This document shows, piece after piece, positions 7,669-16,097 of a stretch of 64,000 bases of DNA. The notes under the pieces were generated by a model. That model saw only the letters and a program-made list of their open reading frames with translations, did no database searches and was not told the DNA's origin. The first letter of the stretch is position 1. Each line of letters opens with the position of its first letter. This stretch comes from an uncultured Mycoplasmatota bacterium (GTDB lineage: Bacteria > Bacillota_I > Bacilli_A > Izemoplasmatales > Izemoplasmataceae): the NCBI GenBank assembly GCA_913062645.1, contig CAJXVW010000002.1:427433-491432 (forward strand), read 5' to 3'. The position numbers were made by a program, and so were the translations under genes.

Positions 7669-9405
7669 ATGGTACATATCACAATCAACGACATTCCGCT
7701 TGAAGTCCCGAAAGGAACCACCATTCTCGAAGCGGCGGACAAAATCGGGGTTCACATCCCGACGCTGTGCCACCTCGACCTGCACGATTTCGGCGTCGTC
7801 AACAAAGTCGCCAGTTGTCGTGTCTGCGTTGTCGAGGACAAGGCACGGCAAAACCTCGTTCCCGCTTGTGCTGAACAAGTATACGACGGCATGACCGTCG
7901 TCACCGACAGCGTCAAAGCGCTCAACGCCCGTCGTGGTAATGTGGAGTTGTTGCTGTCGAATCACCCATTCGAATGCCTCACCTGTCGTAAGAATCTGCG
8001 TTGCGAACTGCAGACGATCGCACAGGAACTCAACATCCGCGAAGTCAGTGTCGAGGGCGAACGCAAGAGTTATCCCCTTGATTTGTCCTCGGCAGCCATC
8101 GTCAACGACCCGGAAAAATGCATCATGTGTCGTCGTTGTGAAACGATGTGCAACGAAGTCCAGACCGTTGGCGTGTTGTCGGCGATCAATCGCGGATTCG
8201 GCGTTAGTGTCGCCCCAGCCTTCAATCTCGACATGGTGGATACCTCCTGCACGTACTGCGGCCAGTGCGTCGCCGTCTGTCCGACGGCCGCATTGACGGA
8301 GATGAGTTATCTGCACAAAACCTGGCGAGCGCTGGCCAATCCGAACCGCCACGTTGTCGCCCAGGTTGCTCCGGCCGTTCGCGTCGCCATTGGCGAGATG
8401 TTCGGCATGGAACCCGGTACCATCTCGACCGGCAAAATCGTCACCGCGCTCAAACGACTTGGTTTTGACGCGGTCTTCGACACCAACTTCGCCGCCGACC
8501 TCACCATCATCGAGGAAGCCACCGAACTGGTTCATCGCATCCAACACGGCGGACGCCTGCCGATGTTGACATCCTGTTGTCCCGCTTGGGTCAAGTTCAT
8601 TGAAGATCAGTTCCCCGATTTACTGGATATTCCGTCCTCGTGCAAGTCGCCGCAAGTCATGCTGGGAGCGATAGCCAAATCCTACTATCTTGACACGTTG
8701 GACATCTTACCCCGTCGCCTAAAAGTCGTTTCGATCATGCCCTGCGTGGCCAAGAAAGCCGAAGCCGCGCGTCCGGAACTGTCGAAAGAGAGTCTGCTCA
8801 ACGTCGACTACGTTCTCACGACTCGTGAACTCGGCGACATGCTCCGCGAAGCCGGTATCGACCTGTCGAAACTGGAAGACACCGAGTTTGATTCGATTCT
8901 CGGTGAATCCACGGGTGCCGCTGCCATCTTCGGAACCACCGGCGGCGTCATCGAAGCAGCAGCCCGTACTGCATATGAAATGCTCACAGGAAAAGAACTC
9001 GAACGCATCGAATTCGAACAGCTCCGCGGTTTGGAAGGCATTCGTGAAGCCGTCGTACCGATTGGCGATCTCGACTTGAAGATCGGTATCGCGCACGGTC
9101 TTGGCAACGCCCGGAAACTGCTCGAGCAGATTCAACGTGGCGAATCCGATTACCACGCCATCGAGATCATGGCCTGTCCTGGCGGTTGTATCGGCGGTGG
9201 CGGACAACCGTTCCACCACGGTGATGAGTCGATCATCCTCAAACGGCAACAAGCCATTTATGAAATCGACCGCAACATGCCGCGCCGCAAGTCACATGAA
9301 AATGAAATGGTGATGAAACTCTACAACGATTTCCTGGGCGAACCGTATGGCGAAAAAGCCCACGAATTTCTCCACACCGTCTACACCAAAGGCGAACGCA
9401 TCTGA
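7669..9405 (+). CDS. hndD: [FeFe] hydrogenase catalytic subunit
   Basis: A 578-residue catalytic subunit of the modular M3 type. It has a [2Fe-2S] ferredoxin domain (C34, C50, C53 and a fourth near 66), a His/Cys [4Fe-4S] region (HPFECLTC...C), two [4Fe-4S] ferredoxin motifs (CIMCRRCETMC and CTYCGQCVAVCP), then the H-cluster domain. All H-cluster ligands are intact: TSCCP at about 301-305, MPC at 357-359, and C503 and C507 in MACPGGC. It ends with the small-subunit-like tail. The ATG at 7669 has the ribosome site GGAGGG. Together with hndABC it should couple NAD(P)H, and probably reduced ferredoxin, to H2. The maturation genes hydEFG are not in the window. Confidence 0.95.
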   Translation: MVHITINDIPLEVPKGTTILEAADKIGVHIPTLCHLDLHDFGVVNKVASCRVCVVEDKARQNLVPACAEQVYDGMTVVTDSVKALNARRGNVELLLSNHPFECLTCRKNLRCELQTIAQELNIREVSVEGERKSYPLDLSSAAIVNDPEKCIMCRRCETMCNEVQTVGVLSAINRGFGVSVAPAFNLDMVDTSCTYCGQCVAVCPTAALTEMSYLHKTWRALANPNRHVVAQVAPAVRVAIGEMFGMEPGTISTGKIVTALKRLGFDAVFDTNFAADLTIIEEATELVHRIQHGGRLPMLTSCCPAWVKFIEDQFPDLLDIPSSCKSPQVMLGAIAKSYYLDTLDILPRRLKVVSIMPCVAKKAEAARPELSKESLLNVDYVLTTRELGDMLREAGIDLSKLEDTEFDSILGESTGAAAIFGTTGGVIEAAARTAYEMLTGKELERIEFEQLRGLEGIREAVVPIGDLDLKIGIAHGLGNARKLLEQIQRGESDYHAIEIMACPGGCIGGGGQPFHHGDESIILKRQQAIYEIDRNMPRRKSHENEMVMKLYNDFLGEPYGEKAHEFLHTVYTKGERI

Positions 9406-9411
9406 CATCAA

Positions 9412-9437
9412 AAAAGGACACTCGAGAGTGTCCTTTT
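9412..9437. terminator. Bidirectional terminator after hndD
   Basis: An 11-bp perfect stem AAAAGGACACT/AGTGTCCTTTT with loop CGAG. It separates the hydrogenase operon from the convergent beta-propeller gene. Confidence 0.85.
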
Positions 9438-9445
9438 GTTTGTAA

Positions 9446-11539
9446 TCAGTCGATTTGAGTGTCGTAGACATCCTCGTATCCGGGCAACGCGACTTCGTTG
9501 ACAATCGTTTCCGGATCGCTGATCAGGGACGCTTTGATGTACTTGTTGCTGACGGTGTAGAAATACTGATCGATGAATTTGATTTTGTAGACGTAGACAT
9601 CTTCTTCGGCTGCCTGTTCGTGGGTGATGAATCCCTCTTGCGTCAGGCCGGTGATCTCATTGAAATCGTAAACGAGAATGCCGCTGGTATACCGGTATCC
9701 GGTCGTACTCGACCAGATTGATGTCTGGAACGGAAGAGCGATGATGCCTTTGCCGAGGTCGACAAGAATGTCCTTGTGATTGTAGGTTGCGCTGCTCCAG
9801 CCCCAACCGAATTCACTGTAGTCGAAGATGTCTTCCGCGAACACCACAGGGTTGGTCTTGTCGGAGATGTCGTAGATGGAAATCTTCAATCCATCGGTGC
9901 CACCTTGACTGTCACCGAAGCCGATGCCGAGCATGTAGTCGGCGCCGAGCGGTTGAAGGTAGGTGCTGAATCCGGGAATCTCGAGTTCGCCTTCGGTGAA
10001 GGGATTTTCGGGATCGCTGAGATTGATGACGTAGAACGGATCGGTCTGTTCGAAGGTCACGACGTAGCCGTAATCGCCGACGAAGCGGACGCTGCGGATC
10101 GTTTCACCGGGCTTGCCGAGTCCTTCGATGCGAGCGACTTCTTCGAGATCCTCGTCGAGGATGAAGACACGGTTGTTGATGTCGTCACCCCACCAGCCGG
10201 TGGTGGTGGCGATGCGTAGATAGCCGTCGTGTTCGTCCATCGAGAATTGATTGAGGGTGTAGCCAAGGACGGTTCCGGTCGTGACGTATTCAACGTCGTT
10301 GCCGTCGATCGACACTTTCTGAATCGCCGTTTTCGTTTCGGCGACGGGTTCCTCGAAATCGAGGACGTCCGCCATCGGGACGAAATAGTAGATGTTGCCG
10401 ACAAGATAGATGTTGTCGTGCGAGACATACAGGTTGTAGCCGTTGTCGCCAAGCAATACTTCCATGTCGACATCTTCGGTTGCCAGATCGATGCCGTAGA
10501 AGGTCGTGAACGAGTTGGGCGAGGTGCCGTCGACGTAGATGATGTCCTGATAATCCACGGTGGTTGTGTCGCCTTGGATCGTGAAGTTTGGGAGATACTC
10601 GTCCACATCGATGTCGTCTTCGGACAGTGGCAGATATTCGCTGGTGATGACGTAGAGATCGTCACCAATCTTGCGGGTGCCGATCAGATCGCCGGTGAGT
10701 TCATACTCACTGACGAGAGCGAAGTCATCGTTCTTGTCGTAAACGAAGATCTGAACGTTGTTGTTGTAACCATACCAGTAGTAATAGAAGTCTTCTTCAT
10801 AAGCTGGTTCGGGACCACCGGATCCTTCACAGTAGTATTCGTATTGCGACCCGATGACAACGAGATGATCGTCGTCGGCGTACAGGCCGGTCACGTAGAA
10901 TCCGGTCGGGCATTCGGTTGTGTCATCGACGTATTCAATCGTCTTGTAGTTGTCAAGCACGTCCACGCCGCCGCCCTGGGTGTAGGCGAGCGTGATCAGA
11001 ACGGCATTGTACTGAATCGAGTAGATGTACTTGCCGTCGGTGATGACATTGTCCATTTCATCGACGCCTTCGACCTGGGTGTTGGTCTCGCTGTAGTCGT
11101 CGCTGCCTTCGTCGCCGCCCGAGTAATCGTCGTCGGCTCCTTCAGGAGCACCATCGGTCACTTCATCGACGCTGTTGCGCCAGAAACCGGTGAACACCTG
11201 ATAGCTGGACATCTTGTCTTGAAAATCGTTGTAGATGGCGATGATGTCGTCACCATCGTTGACGGCGTGCAACTGTCCGCTTGGTTGCAAGGTCGTGGCA
11301 CTGCTCAAAGTCAGTGCGACCACGACAACAAGCGCCGGTGCCAAAGCGGCGCCGGCAAGGGCGCCGATGCGCTTGAACATGCCGGTCGGGGGCGTTGCGA
11401 TGCGCATCGCACTCTGTTTGTTGCGAAGCAGACGATTGAGATCATACTCCTTGTAGATCTTGACGATCATCACGACCATGAAGCCGATGACCACCAGCGA
11501 TACGATCAGAAGTGTGGGATTGTTGATGAGAAAGAGCAT
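9446..11539 (-). CDS. Membrane-anchored secreted beta-propeller protein
   Basis: A 697-residue protein with two hydrophobic segments near the N-terminus (about 8-28 and 57-80), an acidic linker (about 120-145) and a long extracytoplasmic region rich in Asp, Tyr and Gly. The block TNTQVEGVDEMDNVITDGKYIYSI is split here as QVEGVDEMDN and TDGKYIYSI; it marks the family of secreted proteins with a C-terminal beta-propeller distantly related to WD-40 repeats. Function in the family is not established; calcium or peptidase-inhibitor roles have been suggested only by fold. The ribosome site is GGAGG. It follows the LytTR regulator gene by 13 bp and is probably co-transcribed with it. Confidence 0.8.
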   Translation of the reverse strand: MLFLINNPTLLIVSLVVIGFMVVMIVKIYKEYDLNRLLRNKQSAMRIATPPTGMFKRIGALAGAALAPALVVVVALTLSSATTLQPSGQLHAVNDGDDIIAIYNDFQDKMSSYQVFTGFWRNSVDEVTDGAPEGADDDYSGGDEGSDDYSETNTQVEGVDEMDNVITDGKYIYSIQYNAVLITLAYTQGGGVDVLDNYKTIEYVDDTTECPTGFYVTGLYADDDHLVVIGSQYEYYCEGSGGPEPAYEEDFYYYWYGYNNNVQIFVYDKNDDFALVSEYELTGDLIGTRKIGDDLYVITSEYLPLSEDDIDVDEYLPNFTIQGDTTTVDYQDIIYVDGTSPNSFTTFYGIDLATEDVDMEVLLGDNGYNLYVSHDNIYLVGNIYYFVPMADVLDFEEPVAETKTAIQKVSIDGNDVEYVTTGTVLGYTLNQFSMDEHDGYLRIATTTGWWGDDINNRVFILDEDLEEVARIEGLGKPGETIRSVRFVGDYGYVVTFEQTDPFYVINLSDPENPFTEGELEIPGFSTYLQPLGADYMLGIGFGDSQGGTDGLKISIYDISDKTNPVVFAEDIFDYSEFGWGWSSATYNHKDILVDLGKGIIALPFQTSIWSSTTGYRYTSGILVYDFNEITGLTQEGFITHEQAAEEDVYVYKIKFIDQYFYTVSNKYIKASLISDPETIVNEVALPGYEDVYDTQID

Positions 11540-11552
11540 GGGGGATACCTCC

Positions 11553-12074
11553 TTAGAGCATCAAAGCGGTTTTGAAATCCTTGAGATAACTGCGGTTGAC
11601 TTCACAATGATCCCCGTTTTTCATGAGCAAATCGAGTTTGGAGTTAAGGGCGGAGCGAATGTAGTCGATCTTGCCGATGTTGACGATGCAGTACTTGCTG
11701 ACGCGGATGAAGTCTTTGTCCTGAAGGAGTTCCTCGACTTCATAGAGCTTCATCCGAATGATCAGCCTTGTGTCATGAAGTACACCGACAAGGTCGTCGC
11801 CATCCACGATGAAGTATTGGAAATTGCGACTTTCAACGCTTTTCTGACCGAACTCGTTGTATCCCGTGATGTAGAGTTCTTCTCCTTTGACGATGAGATC
11901 GAGCAAGGATGAGATCTTGGGAATGTCGGCGTGATTGAAGACGATGTTGATCTTGTCCTCTTCCACTTGCGTCTTGTCATCGGTGATGACGTATTTGTAC
12001 TTCGGCGTTTCGACGATCGCCAGTCGTTCTTTCAAAATTTTATGTTCAGTCTTGTCAACTTTCAACTTAAACAT
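11553..12074 (-). CDS. LytTR-family DNA-binding protein
   Basis: A 173-residue protein whose C-terminal half (about 75-173) is a LytTR DNA-binding domain: RMKLYEVEELL, FIRVSKYCIVNI and the closing EVNRSYLKDFK are the standard family blocks. The N-terminal part (1-75) is not a receiver domain (no Asp phosphorylation site pattern) and I do not recognise it. Non-response-regulator LytTR proteins often control one adjacent membrane or secreted protein operon. Here the next gene is the beta-propeller protein 13 bp downstream. The ribosome site is AAGGGGGG. No clear promoter was seen in the 125-bp upstream gap, although a TACAAT-like -10 is present on the minus strand near 12155. Confidence 0.85.
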   Translation of the reverse strand: MFKLKVDKTEHKILKERLAIVETPKYKYVITDDKTQVEEDKINIVFNHADIPKISSLLDLIVKGEELYITGYNEFGQKSVESRNFQYFIVDGDDLVGVLHDTRLIIRMKLYEVEELLQDKDFIRVSKYCIVNIGKIDYIRSALNSKLDLLMKNGDHCEVNRSYLKDFKTALML

Positions 12075-12193
12075 AAAATGCCCCCCTTTGAATTCAAGTC
12101 CATTCTAACACGCGCGCAAGGCACATGGAATGGCTCCAAGGTATCCTACATATATTGTACACCAAATTGCAGGCAAATACATCAGATACAAAA

Positions 12194-12215
12194 AAGAGGC
12201 TATTGCAAGCCTCTT
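12194..12215 (-). terminator. Terminator of the MFS-maf operon
   Basis: An 8-bp stem AAGAGGCT/AGCCTCTT with a 6-nt loop and a T run on the minus strand; it includes the maf stop codon. Confidence 0.8.
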
Positions 12216-12763
12216 ATATGTTGGTAGAGTTTGGACAGCGGGACACCCATGACACTGTAGTAGTCGCCGTCGACTTTCTTGACGTAGCGACCGCCGTAGC
12301 CTTGGATGCCGTAGGCACCGGCTTTGTCAAAGGGTTCTCCGGTGTCGAGATAATCGTTGATTTCCGCATCGGTCATCGGATGGAAGGTGACATCGGCGAA
12401 GTCGTAAAAGGTCTCGATTTCATCGCAACACACCATGGCGCATCCCGTCAGGACGCGGTGCGTGTCGTTCGACAGACGGCGGAGCATTTGAAACGCATCG
12501 GCGCGGTCACGCGGTTTCCCAAGGGCTTCGTGATTGTGGATGACGAGTGTGTCGAACCCCAGAACGATGCGATCGGGATGATCGTACGCAATGTGCGCCG
12601 CTTTCTGTTTCGCCAGATCCATCACGACTTGTTCGAAGGGAACGCCCGGTTCGACGATTTCCTCGACATCACTTGGTTTGACGACAAACTCGATGTCAAG
12701 CAGTCGCAACAGTTCGCGACGTCGCGGTGACTGGCTGGCGAGAATGAAACTATGCTTCTTCAA
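12200..12763 (-). CDS. maf: Maf-like nucleotide pyrophosphatase
   Basis: A 187-residue Maf/YhdE-type nucleoside triphosphate pyrophosphatase, which hydrolyses non-canonical or surplus (d)NTPs, commonly dTTP/UTP. Visible motifs are LASQSPRRREL (residues 7-17, phosphate-binding), GFDTLV with the catalytic Asp (about 70), LGKPRD and the KAGAYGIQG block. There is no ATG near the conserved N-terminus. The TTG at 12763 gives MKKHSFILASQSPRR, which fits the family precisely, so I take it as the start. The first 14 nt overlap the end of the MFS gene. Confidence 0.88.
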   Translation of the reverse strand: MKKHSFILASQSPRRRELLRLLDIEFVVKPSDVEEIVEPGVPFEQVVMDLAKQKAAHIAYDHPDRIVLGFDTLVIHNHEALGKPRDRADAFQMLRRLSNDTHRVLTGCAMVCCDEIETFYDFADVTFHPMTDAEINDYLDTGEPFDKAGAYGIQGYGGRYVKKVDGDYYSVMGVPLSKLYQHIRGLQ

Positions 12764-14015
12764 CGGTTCGATTCGCAGGTTGACGTACCAGGGCCAATAC
12801 CAATGCGCCGATGGCGAGTGGGCCGAGCAGTACGAGAACGGAAATGTTGGCGGGCACGACACTGATCAACACACCGAGCAGGAATGGTGAGAAGATGCCG
12901 CTGAATTTGCCGAAGACACTGAAGAAGCCGAAGAACTCATTGGCTTTTTCAAGCGGTAGCATGCGGGCGAAGAACGACCGGCTGACGGACTGGATGCCGC
13001 CCTGGGCGGACCCGACGAGCACGGCGACGACGAACATCAGCCACTCACGGCCTTCGACGATCTGTGTCACGACGAGAATCGTCAATGCATACATGCCGAT
13101 GCCGAAGTACAGCATCCGCTTGCCGCCATACTTGTTGGCGAGACGACCATAGATCATCGCGCACGGGAAGGCGATGAACTGGACGATGATGACAACGGCG
13201 AGCAGAATCGTATCGGAAACTTCCAGACCGCGTCCGATCGTGGTCGCCAGACGGATGACCGTATTGACAACGTCGATGTAGAGCAGATAGGCGATCATGA
13301 AGATGAAGATGTTGCGATATTTGCGGATTTCGGTAAACGTGTGATATAGTCGTTTGAGCGACTTGCGAACCGGTTGCTTTTCTTTGGGAATTTCATAGGT
13401 TTGTTCGACGGTCCGAATGATCGGCAAACTATACAGCAACCACCAGATGAAGACCACGATGAAGGCGAAGGTCATCGTCAGACCGTAGTAGTCCTCCGAC
13501 AATATGCCGAAGTTGACGAGAGCGAACGGGATGATCGCAATGAAGAACGGAACCATGCTGCCAATGTAGCCCCATGCAAATCCCTGGGCGCTGATTTCAT
13601 CGTACCGGTCCTCAGTCGTCACGTCGACGAGGAATGCATCGTACAGAACGTTGGTGAGATTGTACCCGACGCTGGCAATGAAGAAAATGACGATCAATAC
13701 CAGCCAGCTGAGACCGGGAATGGCGATACCGAGGCCCCCAACCAAACCGGTTGTAAGGAAAATGACGAAGAACTTCTTCTTGTTGCCCTGATAGTTGGCA
13801 AGTGCGCCGATGACCGGCGAGAGAATCGCCGTAACGAGCGCGATGCCGGCGGTGACAAACGCGAAGATGCCGAGGACATTGTCCGGAGCATCCGGCAAAA
13901 CAGTGTGATAGAGCGGGAACAGTACCGTGATGACGGTCAGGACGAAGGCGCTGTTGGCGACGTCATACAGGACCCAGGCACGTTCTTTCTGAGACAAATG
14001 CTTCAATTTGAACAT
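12750..14015 (-). CDS. UMF1-type MFS transporter
   Basis: A 421-residue membrane protein with about 12 transmembrane segments. The N-terminal ERAWVLYDVANSAF block is diagnostic of the UMF1/Atg22-like branch of the major facilitator superfamily. Its substrate in bacteria is not established; amino-acid or other small-molecule efflux is the usual guess. I chose the ATG at 14015, which has GGAG 8 nt upstream and matches the conserved start; the longer open frame runs into the divergent promoter region. It shares a transcript with maf, which it overlaps by 14 nt. Confidence 0.85.
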   Translation of the reverse strand: MFKLKHLSQKERAWVLYDVANSAFVLTVITVLFPLYHTVLPDAPDNVLGIFAFVTAGIALVTAILSPVIGALANYQGNKKKFFVIFLTTGLVGGLGIAIPGLSWLVLIVIFFIASVGYNLTNVLYDAFLVDVTTEDRYDEISAQGFAWGYIGSMVPFFIAIIPFALVNFGILSEDYYGLTMTFAFIVVFIWWLLYSLPIIRTVEQTYEIPKEKQPVRKSLKRLYHTFTEIRKYRNIFIFMIAYLLYIDVVNTVIRLATTIGRGLEVSDTILLAVVIIVQFIAFPCAMIYGRLANKYGGKRMLYFGIGMYALTILVVTQIVEGREWLMFVVAVLVGSAQGGIQSVSRSFFARMLPLEKANEFFGFFSVFGKFSGIFSPFLLGVLISVVPANISVLVLLGPLAIGALVLALVRQPANRTVEEA

Positions 14016-14160
14016 TGTGTTTTCTCCATTCTGTTTGTTTGTAATCTTAATTATCATTATATCACAATTGCGTCGAATTGCTGTATATATTTTGTTGTTC
14101 AAAGTAAAACTCTTGTCAAGTTCTGGTGTTGTTTCTGACATCCTGTCAGATGGGAGCGTT

Positions 14161-14209
14161 CACCGAGCGAAGGGCAAGCCTTTTGTATTGGTTTGCCGCT
14201 CATTCGGTG
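14161..14209. promoter_or_regulatory. Imperfect dyad covering the tilS promoter
   Basis: Arms at 14161-14177 and 14193-14209 match in 13 of 17 positions (CACCGA...GGCAA against TTGCC...TCGGTG). The right arm lies in the spacer between -35 and -10. A second small perfect dyad CTGACA/TGTCAG lies at 14135-14149. Either could be an operator in this divergent region. Confidence 0.4.
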
Positions 14210-14216
14210 GTATAAT
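14188..14216 (+). promoter_or_regulatory. Sigma-A promoter of tilS-hpt-ftsH
   Basis: TTGGTT, 17-nt spacer, TATAAT. Transcription should begin near 14223, so an in-frame ATG at 14219 cannot be the tilS start. Confidence 0.8.
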
Positions 14217-14233
14217 GAATGTGGGTGATGCAC

Positions 14234-15541
14234 ATGGCCAACGACTTGGTACAAGACATTCGACAACGAAATCTGTTCACGGCTGACGAATCCATCGTCG
14301 TCGCACTCAGCGGCGGGGTTGATTCGATGGTTCTCTTTGACGTACTGCATCGGATCAACACCAATCTGATCATCGCCCATGTCAATCACAACAAGCGCGA
14401 AGCATCCATCGCGGAGTACGAGTTCATCAAGGAGATGGCCAAACAACGGGGTGTTCGGTTTGAAGGCTACACGGTGAAAGAGAACGAAACAGCCAATTTT
14501 CAACACGACGCCAGACTCCAACGATACCGCTTCTTCCGTGCCGTTGCACAGAAGTACAATGCACGCAAGATCGCCGTCGCCCATCATCTCGACGACCAGG
14601 TGGAAACGGTATTGATGCGGATTGTTCGAGGAACCAGCTTCAGCGGTTACACCGGCATCAAGGAAATCCGCATCGATCGCAATGTGTCAATCGTGCGTCC
14701 CTTGATGCATGTGAAAAAGGACGCGATTCTCGCCTATGCAAACGAACATGACATCCCCTATTTCGAAGACGAGAGCAATCGTGAGGACATCTACACCCGC
14801 AATCGCTTCCGCAATCACATCATCCCCTTGCTACGCGAAGAAAACCCCAATCTTGACAACAAAATCATTCAACTGGCCGAGTACATCGACTCCGCCGATG
14901 AACTCATCGAAGAACAGAAAAACGCCTTCTTGAAGGAGTATTCGATGTACAGCCATGTCAGCCTGCACGACTTCAACAAACTCAACCGCGTCGTCAAGAT
15001 CAAGGTCATCCAGCACCTTGTCAACGTCACCACCGACGACAATGTCGAAGTATCGTACGAACAGTACAAGCAAATCATCGACATGTGTTTAAGCGACGAT
15101 CCCAATCAACGGATCTCGCTATCGGGAGATTACGACTTCGTCAAGGAATACGATGTGATCTATGTGACAAAACTGGAGGACATTGTCCCCATCAACATCA
15201 AGGTTGAAAAGCCCGGTGAATACTTCGTTTCGGACAATAAGAGCTATCTCTTCACAAACGAAAGATTAGTACAAAATAATAGTAATTATTTTGAATTATG
15301 TTATAATAAGTTAGTATTTCCACTCTACATTCGACAGCGCCAGGATGGCGACAAGATGAGCCTCAAGGTCGGTACCAAGAAAGTCAAGGACATACTCATC
15401 GACCAGAAGGTTCCGCAGTCGCAACGCGACCGGCTGTTGGTGATCGCCACCGACGACCGCGTGTTGTGGATCCCCGGCATCAAGAAATCCCATGTCGATC
15501 GCGAGTGCAACGACAAACTATACATATATGAGGTGGAATGA
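14234..15541 (+). CDS. tilS: tRNA(Ile) lysidine synthetase
   Basis: A 435-residue PP-loop ATPase that modifies C34 of the CAU-anticodon tRNA-Ile to lysidine, allowing AUA decoding. The ATP pyrophosphatase loop SGGVDSM is at about residues 26-32. [10 protein letters not shown] and RPL follow, and a C-terminal substrate-binding domain ends with the TilS block [18 protein letters not shown] chose the ATG at 14234 because it follows GGGTGA by a normal spacing and lies downstream of the likely transcription start; 14228 is an alternative. The stop overlaps the hpt start by 1 nt. The order tilS-hpt-ftsH is the classical Bacillota arrangement. Confidence 0.95.
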   Translation: MANDLVQDIRQRNLFTADESIVVALSGGVDSMVLFDVLHRINTNLIIAHVNHNKREASIAEYEFIKEMAKQRGVRFEGYTVKENETANFQHDARLQRYRFFRAVAQKYNARKIAVAHHLDDQVETVLMRIVRGTSFSGYTGIKEIRIDRNVSIVRPLMHVKKDAILAYANEHDIPYFEDESNREDIYTRNRFRNHIIPLLREENPNLDNKIIQLAEYIDSADELIEEQKNAFLKEYSMYSHVSLHDFNKLNRVVKIKVIQHLVNVTTDDNVEVSYEQYKQIIDMCLSDDPNQRISLSGDYDFVKEYDVIYVTKLEDIVPINIKVEKPGEYFVSDNKSYLFTNERLVQNNSNYFELCYNKLVFPLYIRQRQDGDKMSLKVGTKKVKDILIDQKVPQSQRDRLLVIATDDRVLWIPGIKKSHVDRECNDKLYIYEVE

Positions 15542-16086
15542 TGTTGGACAAAGACATTGCCAAAGTACTGGTAAGCGAAGAAGAAATCGATGCGATAGCC
15601 AAACGGCTCGGTAAGGAACTAACCGCGGAATACAAGGACAAGTTCCCGATCGTCGTCGGCCTGCTAAAGGGCTGCGTCCCGTTCATGGGCAAACTGATCA
15701 CCGAGATGGACATGCATCTCGAGCTCGGCTTCATGGACGTTTCAAGCTACCACGGCGGCATCGAGTCAAGTGGCGACATCAAAATCACCAAGGACCTCGA
15801 TATCCCCGTCCAGGGACGTCACGTGATCATCGCCGAAGACATTGTCGATACCGGCCGCACGATCCGCGTCGTCATGGATTTGATGTTATACCGCGGCGCC
15901 GCAAGCGTCAGCGTCGTCACGTTGCTGGACAAACCGGCCGGACGTGTCGTATCGCTGGATCCCGAATACATCGGCGTCACGATTCCCAAAGAATTTGTCG
16001 TAGGCTATGGATTGGACTACGAAGAGAAATACCGCAACCTCCCCTATGTGGGTGTCCTCAAACCGGAGGTATACGGTAGCAAATAA
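15541..16086 (+). CDS. hpt: Hypoxanthine phosphoribosyltransferase
   Basis: A 181-residue purine salvage enzyme that makes IMP and GMP from hypoxanthine or guanine and PRPP. The PRPP-binding motif [12 protein letters not shown] is at about residues 98-109, with the [11 protein letters not shown] loop near 39-49 and DKPAGR and the FVVGYGLDY block near the C-terminus. The second of two tandem ATGs (15541) is preferred because it lies 6 nt from GAGGTGG. It is translationally coupled to tilS and followed 11 nt later by ftsH. Confidence 0.95.
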   Translation: MLDKDIAKVLVSEEEIDAIAKRLGKELTAEYKDKFPIVVGLLKGCVPFMGKLITEMDMHLELGFMDVSSYHGGIESSGDIKITKDLDIPVQGRHVIIAEDIVDTGRTIRVVMDLMLYRGAASVSVVTLLDKPAGRVVSLDPEYIGVTIPKEFVVGYGLDYEEKYRNLPYVGVLKPEVYGSK

Positions 16087-16097
16087 GGAGTGATTTG

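Noticed and set aside
10229-11575. Plus-strand open frame of 448 codons opposite the beta-propeller gene
   Set aside because: The Val/Asp-rich translation is the antisense of an Asp/Tyr-rich coding strand; no ribosome site or domain.
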